Positions 11,885 to 18,146 of a stretch of DNA of 18,870 nt are shown piece by piece. The first letter of the stretch is position 1. Each line of letters opens with the position of its first letter. The notes beneath the pieces are model-generated. The model saw only the letters and a list, made by a program, of their open reading frames with translations. It was not told where the DNA came from and did not search any database. The DNA lies in the NCBI GenBank assembly GCA_018816625.1, contig JAHIVR010000090.1:1-18870 (forward strand), written 5' to 3'. The position numbers and the translations under genes were made by a program. The stretch is from Nanobdellota archaeon (lineage in GTDB: Archaea > Nanobdellota > Nanobdellia > Pacearchaeales > GW2011-AR1).

Positions 11885-13093
11885 TTACTCATACCTCAAT
11901 GCATCAACAACGTTTGTTTTTGAAGCCTGTCTTGCAGGCAAAACCCCGGAAAGGGCCCCAACGACAAATCCGAAGCCAAGGCAACCCAAAATAAGCCACA
12001 AAGGAGCAACTGCTTGAAGCAAATCACTTCCCAACGCATTTGTAGCAATAGAAGAGATTATGTTGCTTGCCCCAATTCCCAATAAAACTCCTATGACCCC
12101 CCCAACAAATCCCAACATTCCGGATTCAATTAAGAAGATAAGAAGAATATCTTTGTTCTGTGCCCCGATTGATTTCATTGTTCCTATCTCTTTTGTTCTC
12201 TCAATAACACTAGTATACATAGTATTTGCTATCCCTATTCCTCCAACCAATAAAGAGATAGCAGCAATCCCCGCTAAAAAAGCAGTAACTATGTTCAAAA
12301 TAGACTGAAAACTCCCCAAAAGCTCTTCAGGGGTCAACACACTAAAATCTTTTGTTTTTTCTGTAACTCCCCTAGCATCCATTAATTTCAACTCAACTCT
12401 TTTTGCAACCTCTTTTACATCAGAACCAGCATCAGCCTGAACAACTATCCAATCAACTCTTTCGGGAATATCAAAGAAATTCCTAAATCTCTCTAAATCC
12501 ATAATTATCATTCTATCATCTTCAGGGTTTCCTATCTCACTTATTATTCCTCTTACCTTAAACTCCCCACCATTTATCAGCAAACGATCGCCAGTTTCAA
12601 CTGGTTTCCCCCAAAGATTTCCTTCTCTATGAAGAATTCCAATATTTATCCCAGAATCACCATCTTCTAAAAACCTTCCCTCATCAATTTCATAACCCCC
12701 CACATCTATAAATAAATTAGTTTTTGTGCTCATTCCCCAAACCATCATATATCTTATTTTATCATTGAATTCTACTTTAGCGTTTCCAGCAACAGTAGAC
12801 ATTACATCCTTAACACCACCAACTCCCCTTATAGTGTCTGTATCTTTTTCAGTGAGAATTACTAAATCAACACTTCCTGGAGGCCCCAAAAATCCTGTTG
12901 CTGGTTGGACAAAAAATTTGTCTGCTCCAAGTGTCTCGAATTGTTCTTGAACAGCATTTTGTAATCCTAAAGATAAACTCACGAGCATAAAAATTGTTGC
13001 AATAGAAACAAAAATTCCTATCATGGTCAACCATGTTCTAAGTTTTCTTTTTTTAAGATTTCTTATAGCTATAATAAAATAATCTTTTATCAT
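11885..13093 (-). CDS. MacB/FtsX-type ABC transporter permease (second copy)
   Basis: The 402-residue protein has the MacB layout. One N-terminal membrane helix lies at about 18-45 (LRTWLTMIGIFVSIATIFMLVSLSLGL). A large extracellular MacB_PCD domain spans about 50-260 (DVMSTVAGNAKVEFNDKI, GRFLEDGDSGINIGILHREG). The FtsX domain has three membrane helices at about 270-395. The signature GGIGIANTMYTSVIERTKEIGTMKSIGAQ contacts the ATPase. The last residues ASKTNVVDALRYE are typical of the family. It overlaps the first permease gene by 4 bp and shares its architecture and many motifs, so the two arose by duplication and probably form a heterodimer driven by the ATPase at 15534. Confidence 0.92.
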   Translation of the reverse strand: MIKDYFIIAIRNLKKRKLRTWLTMIGIFVSIATIFMLVSLSLGLQNAVQEQFETLGADKFFVQPATGFLGPPGSVDLVILTEKDTDTIRGVGGVKDVMSTVAGNAKVEFNDKIRYMMVWGMSTKTNLFIDVGGYEIDEGRFLEDGDSGINIGILHREGNLWGKPVETGDRLLINGGEFKVRGIISEIGNPEDDRMIIMDLERFRNFFDIPERVDWIVVQADAGSDVKEVAKRVELKLMDARGVTEKTKDFSVLTPEELLGSFQSILNIVTAFLAGIAAISLLVGGIGIANTMYTSVIERTKEIGTMKSIGAQNKDILLIFLIESGMLGFVGGVIGVLLGIGASNIISSIATNALGSDLLQAVAPLWLILGCLGFGFVVGALSGVLPARQASKTNVVDALRYE

Positions 13094-14307
13094 TTTCTCA
13101 AAGCGTCAACAACATTTAATCTTGAAGCCTGTATTGCTGGAAAAATTCCTGAGAGGACCCCCACAAAAAAAGAAAATAGAACAGCGCCAACAAGTAAAGG
13201 CCAAGATATTGTGACCAATAACACATTTTCCCCCAACGCTTGATTAGCGGACATTGAGGCCCCAAAAGCGATACCTAGGCCTATTGTCGCTCCTATAACC
13301 CCTCCAACAAGTCCCAAGAGGCCGGATTCAATTAAAAAAATAGATAAAACATCCTTGTTCTGTGCCCCTATAGCCTTCATAACTCCTATTTCTTTTGTTC
13401 TCTCAATAACACTAGTATACATGGTATTTGCTATTCCAACCCCCCCAACAAAAAGAGATATGGCAGCTATCCCTATTACTATGATGTTTATTATACCTAA
13501 AATATCAGAAACAGCACTCCAAGCCTGAAGAGGGGTTTCAACGGTAAAACTCTCCTCTCCCAAGTCTTCTCCTCTATCTTTCCTCATTTTTCTTTCTATT
13601 TCTTCCGCAATACTTTCTATGTTTTCCACATCATCAATATGGGCAATAATCATATCATATTCTCCTTCAACATCATAAAGACTGGCAACATCACTCGTCA
13701 ACATAAAAACCATATAATTCACCTGGAGGGTAGAAGATTTTTCTAAAAAACCATTTATTCTAAAATTCTCTCCATTAAGTTTAACTGTCTTTCCAACACC
13801 GAAGGGTTTTTCAAAATCCTCCGTATCCAAGAAACCATTTCCCATGAGGATGCTCCCTCTATCCCCGTCTTCCAATAACTGACCTTCAGCTATTTTAAGG
13901 TTCATCGATTCATAAACCATATCTGCTAATTTCTTCTCATTGGGGATATTTGTCGCGTATCCAAAACCAGAAACCCCATTGTATTCTAGTTGACCAACCT
14001 TAATATAACGGGGAATAACCTCTCCAACCCCAGCAACTCCCCCAATTATCTCAACATCATTTTCATTAAGCTTTTCAACAACAGTACTTCCTGGAGGTCC
14101 AAATCCAGTTCCTTTATTTTGTATTGTAAGTTTATCAACAGAAAGACTACCAAATTGACCAAGTATTGCTGCCTGTAAACCGGCCCCCAAAGAGATAAGA
14201 GAAACGACTGCAGCAATTCCTATGAAAATTCCTAATATAGTCAACCAACTTCTTAGTCCTCTGTGCCTAAGATTACTAAAAGCAAGTTTAAAATAGTCGC
14301 TTATCAT
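13090..14307 (-). CDS. MacB/FtsX-type ABC transporter permease (first copy)
   Basis: The 405-residue protein has an N-terminal membrane helix at about 18-45 (LRSWLTILGIFIGIAAVVSLISLGAGL), an extracellular MacB_PCD domain at about 50-265 and three C-terminal membrane helices. The coupling signature is VGGVGIANTMYTSVIERTKEIGVMKAIGAQ, with SRLNVVDALRK at the end. Such permeases act as mechanotransmission modules that move lipoproteins, peptides or drugs without passing them through a channel; the substrate here is unknown. The gene follows the membrane-anchored beta-domain protein by 62 bp. No MacA-type adaptor is present, as expected for a cell with a single membrane. Confidence 0.93.
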   Translation of the reverse strand: MISDYFKLAFSNLRHRGLRSWLTILGIFIGIAAVVSLISLGAGLQAAILGQFGSLSVDKLTIQNKGTGFGPPGSTVVEKLNENDVEIIGGVAGVGEVIPRYIKVGQLEYNGVSGFGYATNIPNEKKLADMVYESMNLKIAEGQLLEDGDRGSILMGNGFLDTEDFEKPFGVGKTVKLNGENFRINGFLEKSSTLQVNYMVFMLTSDVASLYDVEGEYDMIIAHIDDVENIESIAEEIERKMRKDRGEDLGEESFTVETPLQAWSAVSDILGIINIIVIGIAAISLFVGGVGIANTMYTSVIERTKEIGVMKAIGAQNKDVLSIFLIESGLLGLVGGVIGATIGLGIAFGASMSANQALGENVLLVTISWPLLVGAVLFSFFVGVLSGIFPAIQASRLNVVDALRK

Positions 14308-14369
14308 TGTAAAGAAAAAGTTCTTTATTTTATAATTCTATCTCATAACAAGAATTATCTTTTTTGGGA

Positions 14370-15233
14370 TTACCTCCCTTTATTATTCCTTCTTCTTGAC
14401 TTTCTCCATCTTCTAAAAGCTATCCAAATAATTAATAAAACAATTATTATGGTAATATACTTTCCAGTGTTGCTCTTTATGATGAGACCTTTTTCAAGAG
14501 CCTCCTTCTCAGTATAAACCGTGAAAGGGAGATTGATGTTCTCAATTTGCTCTTTATTATCGAAGTCCTTATAGGTTATTTTTGCTTTCATAACCCCTTC
14601 CGAACTGTTGAAAATAACATCAAAATTTGCCAAATCAGTATCGTCCCCATCTATATTCCCCACAAACACCTTGTCTTTTGATAAAAGCTCAAAACCTTCA
14701 GGGAAAATTTCAATCTGAACAGCCCTAATTCCCCCAAGACCCTTATTTATTATCTCTAAAGATATCTTTCCTTCCTGGCCAACAATAGCGCTATCAATGT
14801 CTTTTCCTTTAAGATCAAAAGTAAAATCAAGCTCTGTTCTTGAAGAAACTCTTAACCCAAAGCTCCCCTCTTTCTTTAAATTGCTTTCAACCCCGTCCTC
14901 AAAATAAGTAATCTCATAAGGAATTTCATAGTCCCCAGGAACAATTTCATTTGAAGCTCTTAAAGTGAATGATGCGTCTTCGTCCCTGCCTTCCCTTATA
15001 TCATCAATGTCTTCTTGAGAGCTTCCTACGGAAGTAAAAGGGAGATCACTAAGATCTAAATTTACAGATATTTTCTCGATATCAAAATCTTCATTATTAT
15101 CAACATTAATTGTTATTTTTCCTTGCTCTCCAGGATATAAGGTAATATAATCTGCATCAACAACAAGGGCAGAAGCAAAGTTCAAACTATAAATAAAAAC
15201 AAAGATTAATATTGGAATTATTTTTTTATCCAT
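14370..15233 (-). CDS. Secreted, membrane-anchored beta-domain protein (COG1361-like) of the ABC exporter operon
   Basis: The 287-residue protein has a signal peptide at 1-22 (KKIIPILIFVFIYSLNFASA). The exterior part carries at least two immunoglobulin-like beta domains: ITLYPGEQGKITINVDNNEDFDIEKISVNL, and after about residue 135 a second with IVGQEGKISLEIINKGLGGIRAVQIEIFPEGFELL. A C-terminal membrane helix at about 255-273 (YITIIIVLLIIWIAF) is followed by a basic cytoplasmic tail (RRWRKSRRRNNKGR). This is the layout of archaeal COG1361 'S-layer-like' proteins often found beside MacB-type permeases. It probably presents or receives the substrate outside the cell in place of MacA. That role is inferred from position. 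Confidence 0.85.
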   Translation of the reverse strand: MDKKIIPILIFVFIYSLNFASALVVDADYITLYPGEQGKITINVDNNEDFDIEKISVNLDLSDLPFTSVGSSQEDIDDIREGRDEDASFTLRASNEIVPGDYEIPYEITYFEDGVESNLKKEGSFGLRVSSRTELDFTFDLKGKDIDSAIVGQEGKISLEIINKGLGGIRAVQIEIFPEGFELLSKDKVFVGNIDGDDTDLANFDVIFNSSEGVMKAKITYKDFDNKEQIENINLPFTVYTEKEALEKGLIIKSNTGKYITIIIVLLIIWIAFRRWRKSRRRNNKGR

Positions 15234-15259
15234 TTTAAAAATTTTAGGCCCTATTTTTA

Positions 15260-15475
15260 TTATCTGGGTTGGAGCTCGTCCCCAAATCTCTCCGATCTAA
15301 AGAAGATTGTATCCTTTCCCCCTTTAGAGTCATCATATCTTATTTCACACATTATTTCTTTTCCTCCATCCAAAGGCCTTGCTTCTAAAATAGTGTAGGG
15401 TCTTTGGGTCCTAGGAAGGGTTGCCGAAGTATTCACTAAAACTCCTGCTATTTTTTCCCACAATTTTTCTACCAT
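15260..15475 (-). CDS. Small hypothetical protein within the ABC exporter operon
   Basis: From the ATG at 15475 the protein has 71 residues; a GTG at 15493 would add six. I chose the ATG because a TATA box sits 26-35 nt upstream. A short amphipathic helix (MVEKLWEKIAGVLVNT) is followed by a beta-rich body (RPYTILEARPLDGGKEIMCEIRYDD, DTIFFRSERFGDEL). There is no signal peptide, membrane helix or Cys motif, so it should be cytoplasmic. It lies between the ATPase and the secreted protein and has its own promoter. I do not recognise the family. Confidence 0.65.
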   Translation of the reverse strand: MVEKLWEKIAGVLVNTSATLPRTQRPYTILEARPLDGGKEIMCEIRYDDSKGGKDTIFFRSERFGDELQPR

Positions 15476-15500
15476 TTTGTATGTTTTTCCCACAAAATCT

Positions 15501-15510
15501 TTATTTATAA
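15501..15510 (-). promoter_or_regulatory. TATA box inside the exporter operon
   Basis: TTATAAATAA on the minus strand lies 26-35 nt before the ATG at 15475. It suggests the genes below can be transcribed separately from the ATPase gene. Confidence 0.5.
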
Positions 15511-15533
15511 ATTTTTATATGTTGTACTGAGAA

Positions 15534-16262
15534 TTATTTTATCTTTATTTTCTTCCACTTTCCTGAAATATTCTTTTCGTATCCATCTACTTTTCCATCT
15601 CTTAGAGAATAAAGGGTTCTTGCGTGTTTCCTAGCAACCTCTACATCATGTGTAACTATTATTATCGTTCTACCCTCTTTATTTAAAGTATCCAAAAAAC
15701 TCATGACCTTTTCCCCGGTAACACTATCAAGATTCCCCGTTGGTTCATCAGCTAAAAGTATTTCCGGATCATTTGCCAAGGCCCTTGCTATGGAAACTCT
15801 TTGTTGTTGTCCCCCAGATAACTGGTTTGGATAGTGATCTTCCCTATCAGATAAATTAACTAGTTTTAAGAGCTCTTCTGCTTTTTCTTCTCTATCTTCA
15901 AAATCAATTCCTTGGAATAGCATGGGCAACATAACATTTTCCTTTGCCGTTAAATTTGGAATAAGATTGAACTGTTGGAATATAAATCCTATTTTTTTCC
16001 CCCTTAGTTGTGCCAATTCTGATTCTTCAAGGGTTTCTATGTTTTCTTCTTCAAGATAGATATCTCCCTCTGTAGTTAAATCTAAACTTCCGGTAAGGTT
16101 CATAGCCGTACTCTTTCCGCTTCCAGAAGGCCCCATTATTGCCACAAAATCCCCTTTACCGATGCAAATATCTATTCCATCGAGTGCCTTGACAAGTGTT
16201 TCACCCATTTGATAGTATTTTGTAGTTCCTCTTAACTCTATTAATGGTTTTTTACTTGTCAT
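15534..16262 (-). CDS. ABC transporter ATPase, LolD/MacB type
   Basis: With the ATG at 16262 the protein has 242 residues (MTSKKPLIELRGTTKYYQMG); a TTG three codons upstream is less likely. The nucleotide-binding site is complete: Walker A GPSGSGKS at 44-51, Q-loop at 96-97 (FIFQQFNLIPNLTAKENV), signature LSGGQQQR at 148-155, Walker B ILLADEPTGNLDS at 168-180, and switch His205 in IIVTHD. The NLD and FQ-NLIP stretches place it with LolD/MacB/FtsE ATPases, which power FtsX-fold permeases, matching the two permeases downstream. It is the first gene of the minus-strand exporter unit. Confidence 0.95.
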   Translation of the reverse strand: MTSKKPLIELRGTTKYYQMGETLVKALDGIDICIGKGDFVAIMGPSGSGKSTAMNLTGSLDLTTEGDIYLEEENIETLEESELAQLRGKKIGFIFQQFNLIPNLTAKENVMLPMLFQGIDFEDREEKAEELLKLVNLSDREDHYPNQLSGGQQQRVSIARALANDPEILLADEPTGNLDSVTGEKVMSFLDTLNKEGRTIIIVTHDVEVARKHARTLYSLRDGKVDGYEKNISGKWKKIKIK

Positions 16263-16281
16263 TATTTTCAAACATACTTTT

Positions 16282-16316
16282 CTTATTTAAATTTATGCAT
16301 AGTAACCTTTATAAAC
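16282..16316. promoter_or_regulatory. Divergent promoter pair for the ABC ATPase and rpoN
   Basis: On the minus strand TTTAAATAAG (16282-16291) is about 20-29 nt from the ATPase start. On the plus strand TTTATAAAC (16308-16316) is 21-29 nt from the rpoN ATG at 16337. Both fit the archaeal spacing. An AAGGAG (16324-16329) also stands 7 nt before rpoN. Confidence 0.55.
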
Positions 16317-16336
16317 CAAAATCAAGGAGTATTAAT

Positions 16337-16534
16337 ATGATAATCCCTGTTAGATGTTTTTCATGCGGAAAACCAATTGGTCATTTGTGGAAAGAATTTA
16401 AGGAGAGAGTTGCTACAGGAGAATCAGCAAAAAAGGTATTTGATGAGCTAGATTTGGAAAGATACTGTTGCAGGGCAATGTTCTTAGGTCAAGAGGATTA
16501 TATTGAATTGGTTGGGAAGTTCAAGAAGAGTTAA
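16337..16534 (+). CDS. rpoN: DNA-directed RNA polymerase subunit N (Rpb10 homologue)
   Basis: The 65-residue protein starts at MIIPVRCFSCGKPIGHLWKEF, the invariant N-terminus of RpoN/Rpb10, so the frame open upstream to 16244 is not used. The zinc site is complete: Cys7, Cys10, Cys44 and Cys45 (RCFSC and RYCCR). The protein joins the D-L platform of RNA polymerase. In most archaea it follows uS9; here it has been moved about 10 kb away and has its own promoter. A small membrane protein starts 1 nt after its stop. Confidence 0.96.
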   Translation: MIIPVRCFSCGKPIGHLWKEFKERVATGESAKKVFDELDLERYCCRAMFLGQEDYIELVGKFKKS

Positions 16535-16535
16535 A

Positions 16536-16751
16536 ATGAAATTTAAATTCACTTTATGGAAAACAATTGTTTCATTATTAGTTTTTATTTTTGTTGATGT
16601 GCTTTTAGCAGCATCTATAATTTGTTTAACTGGAGATTTTGGTTCTTGTTCCCATTGGACAAAACATTTATTTGAGCCAGGAATGTTTTTAATAGCTTTA
16701 ATTCCTGGGGTAATTGTTTATATAGGTTGGAGTTTAATTCAAAAGGAATGA
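16536..16751 (+). CDS. Small two-helix membrane protein
   Basis: The 71-residue protein starts at the ATG 1 nt after the rpoN stop. Two hydrophobic segments lie at about 8-32 (WKTIVSLLVFIFVDVLLAASIICL) and 49-67 (GMFLIALIPGVIVYIGWSL), separated by a short loop with GDFGSCSHWTKHLFEP that probably faces outside. No family is recognised. It is probably transcribed with rpoN but a linked function is not implied. Its 3' end overlaps the convergent GNAT gene by 13 bp. Confidence 0.65.
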   Translation: MKFKFTLWKTIVSLLVFIFVDVLLAASIICLTGDFGSCSHWTKHLFEPGMFLIALIPGVIVYIGWSLIQKE

Positions 16752-17197
16752 TCAACATTCTTTTTTTCGTAAATTAATCCCTTGTGGTTTAATCCAAACC
16801 AATCCTTAATCTTTGCTCTTTTTTTGAATCCATTTTTTTCATAGAATTTTTCAGCAGATTTATCCTTGCTTTCAAAGTCCACAAATACAACAGAATATTC
16901 TTTTGGAAGTTTATTTTCAACTTTTTTTAATAACCTATTCCCTATTCCTTGTCTTCTCTCTTTTTTAGTAACACAAAAAAAATAAATCCATGCTCTAGGT
17001 TCATCTTCAAGACCAATCATGATGGCCCCCATTATTTTTTTATTTTTTATTGCTGTAAAATGAAGACCTTTTCTTTTTAGAGATTCTTCCAAAAAATCTT
17101 TCGTATACCATTTTTCTCCTTCAAAGTACATTAATCCAATTTTGTAAATATTCTTTATATCTTTTTTTTGCATTTTTTTTATTTTAATTTCCTTCAT
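16739..17197 (-). CDS. GNAT-family N-acetyltransferase
   Basis: With the start at 17197 the protein has 152 residues (MKEIKIKKMQKKDIKNIYKI). The ATG forms an ATGA overlap with the rnp4 stop; a start four codons upstream would give a 16-bp overlap. The acetyl-CoA-binding motif is ERRQGIGNRLLKKVENKL, preceded by strand AWIYFFCVTK and followed by SAEKFYEKNGFKKRAKIKDW (motif B). GNAT enzymes transfer acetyl groups to amines, including protein N-termini (RimI type). The substrate is unknown. It is translationally coupled to rnp4, which may just reflect shared expression. Confidence 0.9.
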   Translation of the reverse strand: MKEIKIKKMQKKDIKNIYKIGLMYFEGEKWYTKDFLEESLKRKGLHFTAIKNKKIMGAIMIGLEDEPRAWIYFFCVTKKERRQGIGNRLLKKVENKLPKEYSVVFVDFESKDKSAEKFYEKNGFKKRAKIKDWFGLNHKGLIYEKKNVDHSF

Positions 17198-17454
17198 ATT
17201 ATCTTCCATTTTGATTTACCCCCGCAATTTCCGCATTTTATTGTAATCATATCATTTTTTATCCTTATACTAGGATCTTTGTAAGGCATAAAACATTCCT
17301 TACAGAATAATTTTCTTCTATTCCCCAATTTTATGTTGTGGGCCATTGCCATTTTTTTTATTTTTCTTATCTGCTCCGGTTTTTTTGAGAGAATATCCCC
17401 AAAAAATTCTTCTATCTCTTTTATGGCCTCTGTTCTTGACTTTTTCTTTTTCAT
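17194..17454 (-). CDS. rnp4: RNase P protein component 4 (Rpp21 homologue)
   Basis: The 86-residue protein has the Rpr2/Rpp21 layout. N-terminal helices (KSRTEAIKEIEEFFGDILSKKPEQIRKIKKMAMAHNIKLGNRRKLF) are followed by a zinc ribbon of Cys51-x2-Cys54 (CKECFMPY) and Cys74-x2-Cys77 (CGNCGGKSKW). It helps the RNase P RNA cut 5' leaders from tRNA precursors, pairing with Rnp1 (Rpp29). It is slightly shorter than most homologues. A TATA box (17473-17484) stands 19-30 nt before the ATG. Confidence 0.92.
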   Translation of the reverse strand: MKKKKSRTEAIKEIEEFFGDILSKKPEQIRKIKKMAMAHNIKLGNRRKLFCKECFMPYKDPSIRIKNDMITIKCGNCGGKSKWKII

Positions 17455-17472
17455 AATTTAATTAAGAAACCG

Positions 17473-17484
17473 CATTATATAAAG
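17473..17484 (-). promoter_or_regulatory. TATA box of rnp4
   Basis: CTTTATATAATG on the minus strand is 19-30 nt upstream of the rnp4 ATG at 17454. Confidence 0.55.
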
Positions 17485-17548
17485 AATTTGAAAAAATGAA
17501 AGTAAATCAAAGATTTCCATTCATCCCCTTTTTAACAAAAGAATATGA

Positions 17549-17660
17549 AAGACAGCTTGAAGGGTTCGCAGCTTGTGAGCCACTACCACCAACAACGTGG
17601 GAAGCTTAACTTCTGTGTTCGGAAAGGGAACAGGTGTTTCCAACCCACTATGGCCGTCTT
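17549..17660 (-). rRNA. 5S ribosomal RNA
   Basis: The minus strand carries the 5S core: GGCCATAG near the 5' end, CCCTTTCCGAACACAGAAG in the loop B-C region, TTAAGC, and the 3' half with GTGGTAGT. The ends AAGACGGC and GCTGTCTT pair over eight positions (one G-U) as helix I, which sets the limits to within 2 nt. No 16S or 23S gene is in this window, so it is a separate transcription unit. A TATA box lies just upstream. Confidence 0.92.
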
Positions 17661-17681
17661 CAATCTTAACTCATTCTTGTA

Positions 17682-17691
17682 CTTTATAAAG
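17682..17691 (-). promoter_or_regulatory. TATA box of the 5S rRNA gene
   Basis: The palindromic CTTTATAAAG is 22-31 nt upstream of the 5S 5' end. Confidence 0.55.
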
Positions 17692-17757
17692 CTTTTTATA
17701 TGGATGATTTGTGCTATTAAAAGGAAAACTCATAAAGAAAACCTTGGTTGTCTTTAT

Positions 17758-17841
17758 GCGGGAGTGCCAGAGTGGTCAAATGGGCAAGATTAAGGCTCTT
17801 GTAGCTTAGTGCTTACGCAGGTTCGAATCCTGTCTCCCGCA
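17758..17841 (+). tRNA. tRNA-Leu with anticodon AAG
   Basis: This is an 84-nt class II tRNA. The acceptor GCGGGAG/CTCCCGC pairs fully, with discriminator A as expected for Leu. The anticodon arm is CAAGA-TTAAGGC-TCTTG, so positions 34-36 (17792-17794) read AAG. The alignment with tRNA-Leu(CAA) at 7980-8063 has no gaps, which fixes the register. The variable arm and T arm are identical to that gene over 32 nt. A34 is very unusual in archaea, which normally use GAG for CUU/CUC. Confidence 0.92.
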
Positions 17842-17842
17842 T

Positions 17843-17917
17843 GCCTAAGTAGCTCAGCCTGGATAGAGCATCAGGTTCCTAACCTGAGGGTCGAAGGTTC
17901 AAATCCTTCCTTGGGCG
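17843..17917 (+). tRNA. tRNA-Arg (anticodon CCT)
   Basis: This is a 75-nt tRNA beginning 1 nt after the tRNA-Leu. The acceptor GCCTAAG pairs with CTTGGGC (one G-U), with discriminator G. The anticodon arm TCAGG-TTCCTAA-CCTGA gives CCT (17878-17880), reading AGG. The T-loop TTCAAAT is present. It is probably co-transcribed with the Leu gene. Confidence 0.95.
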
Positions 17918-17929
17918 TTTTCATAGAAA

Positions 17930-17941
17930 ACCTTTAAAACA
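17930..17941 (+). promoter_or_regulatory. TATA-like element of tRNA-Gly
   Basis: ACCTTTAAAACA lies 23-34 nt upstream of the tRNA-Gly 5' end, giving it its own possible promoter. Confidence 0.4.
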
Positions 17942-17963
17942 CTATTTGTTGTTTATGAATTAT

Positions 17964-18051
17964 GCGTGGATAGTTTAGCGGCAGAATAATTGGCTTCCAT
18001 AAACTTTGTTGAAGAAACCAATTGACCCGGGTTCGATTCCCGGTCCGCGCA
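17964..18051 (+). tRNA. tRNA-Gly (anticodon TCC) with a 17-nt intron
   Basis: The acceptor GCGTGGA pairs with TCCGCGC (one G-U). The T arm CCGGG-TTCGATT-CCCGG is perfect. The anticodon stem ATTGG/CCAAT encloses CTTCCA, the intron 18000-18016, and A38; the anticodon TCC is at 17996-17998. The spliced tRNA has 71 nt. The intron sits at the canonical 37/38 position and forms a bulge-helix-bulge: CTTC/GAAG central helix, CAT and AAA bulges, and an AAC/GTT inner helix. Confidence 0.95.
18000..18016 (+). other. Archaeal tRNA intron (bulge-helix-bulge)
   Basis: Cutting between the second and third bases of the two 3-nt bulges (CA^T and AA^A) releases exactly these 17 nt and leaves a seven-base anticodon loop. 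This is the recognition form of archaeal splicing endonuclease. Confidence 0.92.
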
Positions 18052-18117
18052 TAGACCCCTTTTGGTTAATTAATGGGATGTACTTTTTCTAAAGTTATGT
18101 AATTTTGACGCAGTTAA

Positions 18118-18126
18118 TATATAAAA
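18118..18126 (+). promoter_or_regulatory. TATA box of the integrase gene
   Basis: TATATAAAA lies 21-29 nt before the ATG at 18147. Confidence 0.6.
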
Positions 18127-18146
18127 AATACAGGCTTAAAGAAAAC

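Noticed and set aside
17545..17793. Plus-strand open frame over the 5S rRNA and tRNA-Leu
   Set aside because: It runs through two RNA genes, so it is a chance frame.
17758..17841. tRNA-Leu read with anticodon TAA
   Set aside because: Shifting the loop by one base breaks the anticodon stem (A-C mismatch), while the CAAGA/TCTTG stem is perfect and matches the other Leu tRNA without gaps.
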